From assembly GCA_022652655.1 (NCBI GenBank), contig JALCRQ010000008.1, positions 1 through 41,129 on the forward strand: DNA of 41,129 nucleotides, given 5' to 3'. This DNA is from Oscillibacter sp. Lineage in GTDB: Bacteria > Bacillota > Clostridia > Oscillospirales > Oscillospiraceae. Positions 25,548-33,505 of this stretch are shown piece after piece. The notes beneath the pieces are model-generated. The model saw only the letters and a program-made list of their open reading frames with translations. It made no database searches and had not been told where the DNA came from. The position numbers and the translations under genes are program-made. Numbering within the stretch: position 1 is the first letter of the stretch; the number at the start of each line of letters is the position of its first letter.

Positions 25548-26555
25548 TCAGAGCAGCTTGACGCCGGCCTTCTCGCAGACCGCCTGCGTCTCGGAGTCCC
25601 ACAGGCTGACCTGCACCTCGCCGATATGGCAGGTCCCGATGAGCAGCATGCACAGACGGGACTGGCCCACGCCTCCGCCGATGGACTGGGGAAGCTGGCC
25701 GCTCAGCAGCAGCTGGTGGAAAGGCAGCTTGCGGCGCTCGTCGTGGCCGCTTTCGGTGAGCTGCCGGTCCAGAGACTCCTCGTCCACCCGGATTCCCATG
25801 GAGGAGAGCTCAAAGGCGCGGTTCAAAATGGGGTTCCACATCAGAATATCGCCGTTCAGCGTCCAATCGTCATAGTCAGGAGCGCGGCCGTCATGGGGCT
25901 TTCCGGAGTTCAGCTTTCCGCCGATCTGCATCAGAAAGACGGTGTGGTGCTTCTCACAGATGGCGCTCTCCCGCTGGCTGGGAGTCAGCTCGGGGAAGCG
26001 GTCCTCCAGCTCCTGGGTGGTGATGAAATAGACGTCCCGATCCGGCCGGTAGGCCAGGGCGGGGAACTGGCGGCGCAGGTGCTCGGAGGTGTCGCAGATG
26101 GCGGTCACGATGCGGCGAACCGTATCCTTGAGGTAAAGAGGCGTGCGCTCCTCCCGGTCGATGGCCTTTTCCCAGTCCCACTGATCCACGTAAATGGAGT
26201 GCAGATTGTCCACCACCTCGTCCCGGCGGATGGCGTTCATGTCCGTATAGAGACCGGTGCCGGCGGAGAAATCGTACCGCTTCAGCGCCAGGCGCTTCCA
26301 CTTTGCCAGGGAGTGAACCACCTGACCGTCGGTTCCCACGTCCGGAATGTCAAAGGTAACAGCCCGCTCGACGCCGTTCAGGTCATCATTCAGGCCAGTC
26401 TTGCCGTCCACAAAGAGGGGGGCGGAGACGCGGTGCAGATTCAATTCCGCACACAGATTCTTCTGGAACTCGGCCTTGATGAATTCAATCGCGCGCTGAA
26501 GCTCGTTGTTGCTCAGCGGCATCCGATAATCGGCGGGGATGATGACTTTACTCAT
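25548..26555 (-). CDS. asnA: Aspartate-ammonia ligase (asparagine synthetase A)
   Basis: 335 residues. It makes asparagine from aspartate, ammonia and ATP; a class II aminoacyl-tRNA-synthetase-like fold. Clear signatures are HRVSAPLFVDGKTGLNDDLNG near the N-terminus, QWDWEKAI, GKPHDGRAPDYDDW and LLSGQLPQSIGGGVGQSRL. The ATG at 26555 gives MSKVIIPADYRMP; AAAGGA lies nine bases upstream, while an ATG nine bases earlier abuts that site. It is 34 bases downstream of the spoIIM-like gene on the same strand, so probably the last gene of the gltX unit. Confidence 0.95.
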   Translation of the reverse strand: MSKVIIPADYRMPLSNNELQRAIEFIKAEFQKNLCAELNLHRVSAPLFVDGKTGLNDDLNGVERAVTFDIPDVGTDGQVVHSLAKWKRLALKRYDFSAGTGLYTDMNAIRRDEVVDNLHSIYVDQWDWEKAIDREERTPLYLKDTVRRIVTAICDTSEHLRRQFPALAYRPDRDVYFITTQELEDRFPELTPSQRESAICEKHHTVFLMQIGGKLNSGKPHDGRAPDYDDWTLNGDILMWNPILNRAFELSSMGIRVDEESLDRQLTESGHDERRKLPFHQLLLSGQLPQSIGGGVGQSRLCMLLIGTCHIGEVQVSLWDSETQAVCEKAGVKLL

Positions 26556-26589
26556 TTGAATCATTCCTTTATCTAAAAAATTGGGGAAA

Positions 26590-27213
26590 TCAGGAGAAAA
26601 GGGAGAGAATGGCGGGTGTGATCCGGGCCTCAACGACGGAGGCTGCCGCCAGAAGGGGGACAATCAGCATGCAGAAAACCCGCAGCGCCCCTGTCAGCGC
26701 CAGACGCACCGAGGGCGCGTCTTCGCCGCCCCGGCAGCGGCGCGTGACCTGTCCGCAGAGGTACAGGCCCAGAGAAAAGGACAGCACCAGCGCCGGGAGC
26801 TCAAAAATCCCGTGGGGCAGCAGGGAGACGGCATAGAGCAGAAGCGACTGGCCGCTGTGCAGGTAGTAGGCGGCCAGGACGCCCAGAAGCAGCGCATTGA
26901 GGCCCAGGGTGAGGGCGGAGAGATAGACAAAGGGAATGAGCCCGTAGAGAATACACAGGGCGCAGGCCCGCAGGTTGTTTCCCAGCACCGCCGCAACAGA
27001 GATTCTGCCGGAATCGTCCAGCACGTTCAGCCGGTCGAAAAGCGCCAGAATCCATTGGGTCAGCTGTTCCAGAAGCTGGGGGAAAAGCAGGCAGACGACG
27101 AAGCCGATTACCACCAGCACCGCAAATGCCGCCGCGCCCCGCCGGAGTTCTCCGCGGTAATCCCCCGCGCAAAATTCCCGGAGCTGCGTCCACTGCGCTT
27201 TTAAAAAGCTCAT
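26590..27213 (-). CDS. SpoIIM-like membrane protein (DUF95)
   Basis: 207 residues with about five membrane helices. The central segment NNLRACALCILYGLIPFVYL followed by LNALLLGVLAAYYLHSG matches the SpoIIM/DUF95 pattern. SpoIIM of Bacillus joins SpoIID and SpoIIP in septal peptidoglycan degradation during engulfment. This copy is tied to a housekeeping gene: its ATG overlaps the gltX stop in ATGA, so it is translationally coupled. It could be the true SpoIIM or a DUF95 relative with another role; length and the presence of spoIIGA and sigE nearby favour a sporulation link. Confidence 0.75.
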   Translation of the reverse strand: MSFLKAQWTQLREFCAGDYRGELRRGAAAFAVLVVIGFVVCLLFPQLLEQLTQWILALFDRLNVLDDSGRISVAAVLGNNLRACALCILYGLIPFVYLSALTLGLNALLLGVLAAYYLHSGQSLLLYAVSLLPHGIFELPALVLSFSLGLYLCGQVTRRCRGGEDAPSVRLALTGALRVFCMLIVPLLAAASVVEARITPAILSLFS

Positions 27214-28712
27214 GCCCGGAGCCTGTCCATACCGATTCGCAGGCGGCGGAGCGTCTCGCTCCGGCCCAGAATACGGCACAGCTCCACCGCGCCGCCGGGC
27301 GTGACCAGGCGGCCGGAGACAGCGATGCGGACAGGCCACATCAGCGTGGCGTTTTTGACGCCCAGGGCGGCGGCCAGCTCCATCAGCGCGTCGTGAATGG
27401 AATCGTTTGTCCATGCGGGCAGGGCTTCCAGAACCGGCAGAGCCTCCTCCAGCATGCGGAGGGAGACGGCGCTGTCCGTTTTGGATTTTTTGTTGGTGTA
27501 GAACGCGGCGTCGTACTCCGGCAGCCGGTCGAAGAAATCCACCTTTTCCGGAATTTCGGAGAGCTTTTCACAGCGCGCCTGCAGCAGAGCCGCGATGAGA
27601 GAAACGTCCGTTTCGGGATTTTTGACCGCCCTGCGGATATAGGGCTCCGCAACCCGGGCAAATTCCTCCGCCGGAAGGGCCCGGAGATAGGTGGCGTTGA
27701 AGTAGTCCAGCTTGGCCATGTCAAAAATGGCGGGAGACTTGGAAATTCCTGCGATGTCAAAGGCCCGAACCAGCTCCGGCAGGGAGAAGATCTCCTGTTC
27801 CGCCAGTTCGCCCCGGGGCGCCCAGCCCAGCAGGGCCACATAGTTCAAAATGGCAGGCGTCAGGTAGCCCTGGGCCACCAGATCCTCGTAGGAGGGGTCG
27901 CCGTGGCGCTTGGACATTTTGTTGTGGGCATCCCGCATCACCGGGGAGCAGTGGACATAGGTGGGAATCTCCCAGCCGAAGGCCTGATAGAGCAGGTTGT
28001 ATTTGGGCGCGGAGGAGAGGTATTCGCTGCCGCGCACCACATGGGTGATGCCCATGAGATGATCGTCCACCACGTTGGCAAAATTGTAGGTGGGCAGACC
28101 GTCGGATTTCAGCAGCACCTGGTCATCCAGGTCCTCATTCTCCACCGTAATGTCGCCGAAGGTCACGTCGTGAAACGTGGTTTTCCCCGTTCTGGGAATC
28201 TTCTGGCGGATGACGCAGGGGGTGCGGGCTGCCAGCTTCTCCGCGATTTCCTCGGGGGAAAGCTCCGCGCAGCCGCAGTGGTGGCGGTGGATGGTCACAC
28301 CCTCGCCCACGTCCACGTCCTCCTCGTCCTCCCGGCCGCAGAAGCAGCGGTAGGCGGCGCCCTTTTCCAGCAGCAGCTCGGCGTATTTTCCGTAGAGTCC
28401 CCGCCGCTCCGTCTGGACATAGGGGCCCACAGGGCCGCCCACATCCGGGCCCTCATCGTGGGTGAGGCCGCATTCCTGCAGCGTTTTATAGATGACGTCC
28501 ACCGCGCCCGGAACCAGACGGCTCTGGTCGGTGTCCTCGATGCGGAGAATAAAGGTTCCGCCGTGGGAACGGGCAATCAGCCAGGTGTACAGCGCGGTGC
28601 GCAGGTTTCCCACATGCATGTAACCGGTGGGGGAGGGGGCGAAACGGGTCCGCACCGTCCCCTTGGGGATGCGCTCTTCCAGCTCGCTGAAAAATTTCAT
28701 GTCCAGTGCCAT
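27210..28712 (-). CDS. gltX: Glutamyl-tRNA synthetase
   Basis: 500 residues. Class I synthetase charging tRNA-Glu (and, in many Clostridia, tRNA-Gln for later amidation). RFAPSPTGYMHVGN contains the HIGH motif as HVGN (33-36) and KMSKRHGD is the KMSKS loop. Cysteines in YRCFCGRE and HHCGC suggest a zinc site as in many bacterial GluRS. The ATG at 28712 has GGAGG eight bases upstream; an upstream start at 28727 overlaps that site. It begins a minus-strand unit followed by the spoIIM-like gene and asnA. Confidence 0.96.
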   Translation of the reverse strand: MALDMKFFSELEERIPKGTVRTRFAPSPTGYMHVGNLRTALYTWLIARSHGGTFILRIEDTDQSRLVPGAVDVIYKTLQECGLTHDEGPDVGGPVGPYVQTERRGLYGKYAELLLEKGAAYRCFCGREDEEDVDVGEGVTIHRHHCGCAELSPEEIAEKLAARTPCVIRQKIPRTGKTTFHDVTFGDITVENEDLDDQVLLKSDGLPTYNFANVVDDHLMGITHVVRGSEYLSSAPKYNLLYQAFGWEIPTYVHCSPVMRDAHNKMSKRHGDPSYEDLVAQGYLTPAILNYVALLGWAPRGELAEQEIFSLPELVRAFDIAGISKSPAIFDMAKLDYFNATYLRALPAEEFARVAEPYIRRAVKNPETDVSLIAALLQARCEKLSEIPEKVDFFDRLPEYDAAFYTNKKSKTDSAVSLRMLEEALPVLEALPAWTNDSIHDALMELAAALGVKNATLMWPVRIAVSGRLVTPGGAVELCRILGRSETLRRLRIGMDRLRA

Positions 28713-28811
28713 GAATTTTACCTCCAAAAGATCACTGCTTCCGGTGCCGCTTTCAGGGCCTGCTGCGGGAAAAAGCGGAGAAAGCGGGCGGCACAGTGAA
28801 TATTACGTTAT

Positions 28812-28840
28812 ATTATCCCTTTTGCACATTTAAAAGTCAA
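28812..28840 (-). promoter_or_regulatory. Promoter of the gltX unit
   Basis: On the minus strand, TTGACT (28840-28835) and GATAAT (28817-28812) with a 17-base spacer, about 100 bases before gltX. Confidence 0.8.
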
Positions 28841-28872
28841 GGAGAGATTCTACCTTAATTAGGAAGAACGGA

Positions 28873-28901
28873 TTGCACTTTTTCGTGCACCATGCTATAC
28901 T
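28873..28901 (+). promoter_or_regulatory. Promoter of the trpS unit
   Basis: TTGCAC at 28873-28878 and TATACT at 28896-28901, spacer 17 bases. A short inverted repeat, TGCAC/GTGCA (28874-28889), covers the -35 box. The leader is about 55 bases, too short for a T-box. Confidence 0.78.
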
Positions 28902-28963
28902 ATAAAAGTTATCTTGCGCCTGTTTCCAGGCGCTGCCAAACCAAGGATATGAGGTGCCCGATC

Positions 28964-29965
28964 ATGGAAAGTCAGAATCAGAAGAAACGGATTTTCAGCG
29001 GAATCCAGCCCAGCGGCGAGCTGACGCTGGGCTCTTATATGGGAGCCATCCGGAACTGGGTGACGCTGCAGGATGAATACGAGTGCATTTACTGCATTGT
29101 GGATATGCACGCCATCACCGTGCGGCAGGTTCCGGCGGAGCTTCGCCGCCGCAGCCTTGTCCAGCTGGCGGAATACATCGCCTGCGGACTGGATCCCAGC
29201 AAAAACGTGATGTTTATTCAAAGCCATGTGCCGCAGCATGCGGAGCTTTCGTGGATTTTGGGCTGCTATACGCAGTTCGGCGAGCTCTCCCGCATGACGC
29301 AGTTCAAGATGAAATCCCAGCAGCACGCGGACAACATCACGGCGGGCCTGTTCACCTATCCGGTGCTGATGGCCGCCGATATTCTGCTCTATCAGGCGGA
29401 TCTCGTCCCCGTGGGAGAGGATCAGAAGCAGCACGTGGAGCTGTGCCGGGACATCGCCCAGCGGTTCAATGGCCTCTACTCCGATACCTTTACCCTTCCC
29501 GAGCCGTTCATTCCCAAGCTGGGCGCCCGGATTATGAGCCTGGGCGATCCGGGCAGCAAGATGAGCAAATCCGATCCCGACGGCTGCGTCTATATGATGG
29601 ACAAGCCGGAGGACATCCAGCGCAAATTCAAGCGGGCGGTTACCGACTGCGAGGCCGCCGTGAAATTTGACAAGGTGAACAAGCCCGGGGTTTCCAATCT
29701 ACTGACCATCTACTGCGCCGCCTCCGGCAAGACTGTGCAGGAGGCCGAGGAGGCCTTTGCCGGCCAGGGCTACGGCGTATTCAAGCCCGCGGTGGCGGAC
29801 GCCGTGGTCGAGCTGATGCGTCCCATCCGGGAGGAGACGGAGCGCCTGATCGCCGACAAGAGCTATCTGGAGAGCGTTTACCGCGACGGAGCCCGGCGCG
29901 CCCAGGGAATCGCACAGAAGACCCTTTCCAAGGTGCAGCGCAAAATCGGCTTTCTCGCGAGGTAA
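28964..29965 (+). CDS. trpS: Tryptophanyl-tRNA synthetase
   Basis: 333 residues, class I synthetase for tRNA-Trp. IFSGIQPSGELTLGSYMGA contains the HIGH-equivalent motif in the form usual for TrpRS, and KMSKSD is the KMSKS loop. GEDQKQHVELCRDIAQRFN is the conserved tryptophan/ATP pocket region. The ATG at 28964 is preceded by GAGGTG. The stop is 5 bases before the next gene, so it heads a unit with two cell-wall precursor genes, with no terminator between. Confidence 0.96.
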   Translation: MESQNQKKRIFSGIQPSGELTLGSYMGAIRNWVTLQDEYECIYCIVDMHAITVRQVPAELRRRSLVQLAEYIACGLDPSKNVMFIQSHVPQHAELSWILGCYTQFGELSRMTQFKMKSQQHADNITAGLFTYPVLMAADILLYQADLVPVGEDQKQHVELCRDIAQRFNGLYSDTFTLPEPFIPKLGARIMSLGDPGSKMSKSDPDGCVYMMDKPEDIQRKFKRAVTDCEAAVKFDKVNKPGVSNLLTIYCAASGKTVQEAEEAFAGQGYGVFKPAVADAVVELMRPIREETERLIADKSYLESVYRDGARRAQGIAQKTLSKVQRKIGFLAR

Positions 29966-29970
29966 CGGCG

Positions 29971-31227
29971 GTGAACGGAATGATACTTCAAAATCAACTG
30001 GTTGCCGTTGTTCTGCTGGCACTGATTGTCGCCATGGTGGTCAGCTTCCTGATGACGCCGGTGGTCAAGACCTTTGCCTACAAGGTGGGCGCCATCGACG
30101 TGCCCAAGGACGCGAGGCGGATGCACAAGGTGCCCATTCCCCGGCTGGGTGGGCTGGCCATTTTTATCGGCTTTATGTTCAGCATCCTGCTCTTTGCCAA
30201 TGTGCGGGGCGACCGCCAGATGCAGGGAATCCTGCTGGGCGCGGTGATCATTGTGGTGCTGGGCGTGGTGGATGACATCACGCCGCTGCCCGCCATGTTC
30301 AAATTTGTGATTCAGATTGCGGCGGCGCTGATTCCCACCCTCCACGGGGTCCTGATCCACGTGATCTCCAATCCCAATCTGGTGTCGGACAATCCGTACT
30401 GGAATATGGGCAAGCTGTCCGTTCCCATCACGGTGCTGTGGATCGTGGCCATCACCAACTCCGTCAACCTCATCGACGGGCTGGACGGCCTGGCCAACGG
30501 CGTGTCCGCCATCAGCGCCACCACCATGCTGGTCATCGCGCTGATGGTGTCCGAGATCCAGGTCTCCATCGTTATGGCCGCCCTGGTGGGCGCCTGCGTT
30601 GGCTTTATGCCCTACAATATGAACCCGGCCAAGATGTTTATGGGCGACACCGGCGCTACATTCCTGGGCTATATTCTGGCCACCATGTCCGTCCAGGGGC
30701 TCTTTAAATTCTACGCGGTGATCTCCTTCGCGGTGCCGTTTTTGATCCTGGGTCTGCCGATTTTCGATACGGCGTTCGCGTTTATCCGGCGAATCGCCCA
30801 CGGGCAGAGCCCCATGCACGCGGACCGGGGCCATATTCACCACCGGCTCATCGACATGGGCCTGAGCCAGAAGCAGGCTGTGGCCACGCTGTATGTGATC
30901 TCCGCGATTCTGGGTCTCAGTGCCGTGGTGCTCACCACCACCACGGAGCTGAAGGCCATGGTCTTTTTTGTGGCGCTGTGCATTGTGGCCGGCGTCGCCG
31001 CCCGGGTGGCCTTCCCCAGGGAACTGAAGGAGGAGCTGCACGAGGAGATGGCGGAGATCCGCGAGCACGGACACCACGGGGAATCGGAGGCGCCGGCGGA
31101 TTCCGCCGCACCGGAGCAGACCTCCGACAAAACGGAGCAGCCAGCCGCCGCACCGGAGCAGCCTGCCGCCGAACCGGAGCAGACCTCCGACAAAAACGAC
31201 AGCCGTCAGGAAGGCGGGCGGAAGTAA
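29971..31227 (+). CDS. Polyprenyl-phosphate GlcNAc-1-phosphate transferase (TagO/WecA-like)
   Basis: 418 residues, polytopic MraY-superfamily enzyme (about ten helices). It attaches HexNAc-1-phosphate from UDP-sugar to undecaprenyl phosphate, the first step of teichoic-acid or other wall polymers. The catalytic motifs are VVDDITPL, NLIDGLDGLANG, MFMGDTGATFLG and HADRGHIHHRL. The start is probably GTG 29971, with GAGG eight bases upstream; ATG 29980 is the alternative. The C-terminal 60 residues are an unusual Pro/Glu/Ala-rich cytoplasmic tail with a repeated EQTSDK. The next gene, UDP-GlcNAc 2-epimerase, starts directly after the stop. Confidence 0.93.
   Translation: MNGMILQNQLVAVVLLALIVAMVVSFLMTPVVKTFAYKVGAIDVPKDARRMHKVPIPRLGGLAIFIGFMFSILLFANVRGDRQMQGILLGAVIIVVLGVVDDITPLPAMFKFVIQIAAALIPTLHGVLIHVISNPNLVSDNPYWNMGKLSVPITVLWIVAITNSVNLIDGLDGLANGVSAISATTMLVIALMVSEIQVSIVMAALVGACVGFMPYNMNPAKMFMGDTGATFLGYILATMSVQGLFKFYAVISFAVPFLILGLPIFDTAFAFIRRIAHGQSPMHADRGHIHHRLIDMGLSQKQAVATLYVISAILGLSAVVLTTTTELKAMVFFVALCIVAGVAARVAFPRELKEELHEEMAEIREHGHHGESEAPADSAAPEQTSDKTEQPAAAPEQPAAEPEQTSDKNDSRQEGGRK
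31111..31195 (+). repeat. 22-base direct repeat inside the transferase tail
   Basis: An identical 22-base unit (starts CCGGAGCAGACC) occurs at 31111-31132 and 31174-31195, 63 bases apart and in frame, encoding PEQTSDK twice. It suggests recent in-frame duplication of the Pro/Glu-rich tail. Confidence 0.8.
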
Positions 31228-32370
31228 ATGGACAAGCTGCGGATTATGAGCGTATTCGGCACCCGGCCGGAGGCCATCAAAATGGCGCCGCTGGTCAGGG
31301 AGCTGGCAACCCGTCCCGAAATCGAGAGCCTCTGCTGCGTCACGGCCCAGCACCGGCAGATGCTGGACAGCGTGCTGGAGGTCTTTAAGCTGAAGCCGGA
31401 CTGGGATCTCGACATTATGACCCCCCGGCAGACCCTCTCCACCATTACCAGTAAGTGCCTGCTGGGGATGGACGAGGCGATTGACACCCTGAAGCCCGAT
31501 ATGATTCTCGTGCATGGGGACACGTCCACCACGTTTGCCGGCGCCCTGTCGGCCTTTTACCACCAGGTGCCCGTTGGGCACGTGGAAGCAGGACTGAGAA
31601 CCTATGACAAGTATTCTCCCTTTCCAGAGGAAATGAACCGGAAGCTGGTCTCCGCCATTGCGGACCTCTATTTCTGCCCTACGGAGAACAACCGGGAGAA
31701 CCTCATTCGGGAGGGCATCACCCAGGGGCTGTTTGTCACCGGCAATACGGTGATCGACGCGCTGCGAACCACGGTGCGCCCGGATTACCGCTTTTCGACG
31801 GAGGAACTGAACCAGCTTCCGTATCAGGAGAAAAAAATCCTGTTGGTGACCTGTCACCGGCGGGAGAATTACGGGGAGCCCATGAAAAACATCATGCTGG
31901 CGCTCCGGCAGATCGCCGAGGAAAATCAGGACGTGGAGCTGGTTTATCCCGTCCATCTCAGCCCCGTGGTGCGGGAGAGCGTGGACCGCTATCTGCGCGG
32001 CGCGCCCCGGGTACACCTGATCGACCCGCTGCCGGCCGATGAAATGCACAACCTGATGGCCCGCTGCTATCTGGTCTTGACGGATTCCGGCGGCCTTCAG
32101 GAGGAGGCACCGGCGCTGGGCAAGCCGGTGCTGGTTATGCGGCGGGAGACAGAGCGGCCTGAGGCTGTGAAGGCGGGCACTGTGAAGCTGGCCGGCGTGG
32201 TGCAGGATGACATTGTCACCATGGCAGAGCGGCTGATCCGGGACGGAGACGCCTATCGCGCCATGGCGCACGCAGTCAATCCCTACGGAGACGGAAACGC
32301 CTGCCGCAGAATTGCGGACGCGGTGGTTTGGCACTTTGGACGCGGGCCGAAACCGGAGGATTACCGGTAA
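31228..32370 (+). CDS. wecB: UDP-N-acetylglucosamine 2-epimerase (non-hydrolysing)
   Basis: 380 residues, GT-B-like fold. It interconverts UDP-GlcNAc and UDP-ManNAc, the precursor for teichoic-acid linkage units or capsules (also named mnaA). Signatures are FGTRPEAIKMAPLV, HGDTSTTFAGAL, GHVEAGLRT, LVTCHRRENYG and LTDSGGLQEEAPALGKPVL. The ATG follows the stop of the TagO/WecA-like gene without a gap, which supports one pathway. The stop overlaps the ribosome-binding region of the next gene. Confidence 0.95.
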   Translation: MDKLRIMSVFGTRPEAIKMAPLVRELATRPEIESLCCVTAQHRQMLDSVLEVFKLKPDWDLDIMTPRQTLSTITSKCLLGMDEAIDTLKPDMILVHGDTSTTFAGALSAFYHQVPVGHVEAGLRTYDKYSPFPEEMNRKLVSAIADLYFCPTENNRENLIREGITQGLFVTGNTVIDALRTTVRPDYRFSTEELNQLPYQEKKILLVTCHRRENYGEPMKNIMLALRQIAEENQDVELVYPVHLSPVVRESVDRYLRGAPRVHLIDPLPADEMHNLMARCYLVLTDSGGLQEEAPALGKPVLVMRRETERPEAVKAGTVKLAGVVQDDIVTMAERLIRDGDAYRAMAHAVNPYGDGNACRRIADAVVWHFGRGPKPEDYR

Positions 32371-32381
32371 GGAGGGACGAG

Positions 32382-33134
32382 ATGGATAAGCGGAAGCTCA
32401 GCGGCAGTACCATCGGCTTTGCCGTTGTGATTCTGTTGGTGCTGGCACTGCTGATGGCCAACAGCCTGCACCGCTCGTCCCATATTGTTCTGCCCGACGT
32501 GGCCGCGGGTTCCGCGGCCGCCGGCTCGGAGCCGCAGACACAGCCGGACGCGGCGGTAAAAATCGAGATCACGCCTCAGACGGTGCAAACCGCAGTCGCC
32601 ACGCTGGAGCGGCCGGAAAAGTATCTCCGCACGCTCTCAGTCCAGACGATCTGGAGCGGAGGAAACAGCTCCGTGCAGGTGCGGACCGCGGTCAGCGGCA
32701 GCCTGACGCGTACGGATCTCCATCAGACCAACGGCCATATCCGCCACGTCCTCACCGACGGAACCGCCACCTACATCTGGTACGACAGCTCCGCCGCGGT
32801 CTATTCCGGGAAGGCGGGGGATATCTCCGCGGATCAGGAGCAGCACATTCCCACCTACGAGGATGTGCTGGGACTGGATTCCAAAGAGATCACCCAGGCG
32901 GATTACCGGGCCTTTTCCGAGGAAAACTGTATCTATGTGGAGACTGCGCCGGATGCCGGCGGCTATGCGATGCGCTACTGGATCAGCGTTGCCTCCGGCT
33001 TGCTGATCGGCGCGGAAAAGCTGGAAAACGGCACGGCGGTTTACCGGATGGCGGCACAGCCCGTCTCGGAGACACTGCCGGACGCGGCGGATTTTACGCT
33101 GCCGGACGGAACAGTGCTTCAGTCCTCCAAATAA
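32382..33134 (+). CDS. Membrane-anchored protein of unknown function
   Basis: 250 residues. One hydrophobic segment at about residues 10-27 (TIGFAVVILLVLALLMAN) lacks a lipobox cysteine, so the protein is probably an N-terminally anchored extracytoplasmic protein. After a Pro/Ala/Gln linker (about 35-60) comes a beta-rich domain (SVQTIWSGGNSSVQVRTAV; TDGTATYIWYDSSAAVYSG) reminiscent of LolA/RseB-type folds, though that resemblance is only by eye. ATG 32382 has GGAGGG seven bases upstream, 11 bases after the epimerase stop. It is the last gene of the trpS unit. It could act in wall-polymer attachment or sensing; this is a guess from context. Confidence 0.78.
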   Translation: MDKRKLSGSTIGFAVVILLVLALLMANSLHRSSHIVLPDVAAGSAAAGSEPQTQPDAAVKIEITPQTVQTAVATLERPEKYLRTLSVQTIWSGGNSSVQVRTAVSGSLTRTDLHQTNGHIRHVLTDGTATYIWYDSSAAVYSGKAGDISADQEQHIPTYEDVLGLDSKEITQADYRAFSEENCIYVETAPDAGGYAMRYWISVASGLLIGAEKLENGTAVYRMAAQPVSETLPDAADFTLPDGTVLQSSK

Positions 33135-33142
33135 AACGCGGA

Positions 33143-33176
33143 GCGGCGGAATGAGAGATCATTCCGCCGCCCTTTT
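33143..33176. terminator. Terminator between the trpS unit and the small-protein cluster
   Basis: GCGGCGGAATGA (33143-33154) pairs with TCATTCCGCCGC (33159-33170) around GAGA, then CCTTTT. It lies between converging units. Confidence 0.85.
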
Positions 33177-33502
33177 CAGAGAATCAGCAGGAGCCCCAGT
33201 GCAAAGAGAAGCTCCTCGTCGGCGTCTTCCTCGAAAAGAAGGAAGAGCAGAAGGAGCAGCAAAAGATCCCCCGTGTCCACATTTTCCAGATGAAACCGGT
33301 CCAGCAGCCTGCGAAAAAGGTCGGACAGTCCGTCGTCGGGCGGGCGGCCCGGGCGGGGGGCGCTTCGGGGTTCGGAGCGGCTCTGGGGTTCCGCCTGCCG
33401 TTCCGTCCCGGAGGGCGGGTGCTCCCGGGACGCCGTCCGGCTCTCCTCCTCCGGGACGCGGGTGTATGTACCGCGGTCATTGCGGATATAGCGATTGTAC
33501 AT
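33176..33502 (-). CDS. Small protein with Leu-rich hydrophobic C-terminus, unknown
   Basis: 108 residues. The N-terminal 65 residues are hydrophilic and Arg/Pro/Ser-rich (ESRTASREHPPSGTERQAE). The C-terminus is VDTGDLLLLLLLFLLFEEDADEELLFALGLLLIL, i.e. two leucine-rich hydrophobic stretches split by an acidic EEDADEE segment, a possible hairpin membrane anchor. ATG 33502 lies 3 bases after the stop of the upstream gene, with GGGAGGGG inside that gene's end. Third gene of a three-gene cluster. I do not recognise a characterised family; similar C-termini occur in other Clostridia as far as I recall. Confidence 0.68.
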   Translation of the reverse strand: MYNRYIRNDRGTYTRVPEEESRTASREHPPSGTERQAEPQSRSEPRSAPRPGRPPDDGLSDLFRRLLDRFHLENVDTGDLLLLLLLFLLFEEDADEELLFALGLLLIL

Positions 33503-33505
33503 CCC

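Noticed and set aside
28964..29965. T-box control of trpS
   Set aside because: The leader between the promoter and trpS is only about 55 bases and lacks the AGGTGGTACC hallmark.
29878..32334. Minus-strand open frame of 818 codons under tagO and wecB
   Set aside because: Shadow frame of strongly supported plus-strand genes, low-complexity His/Gln/Arg composition.
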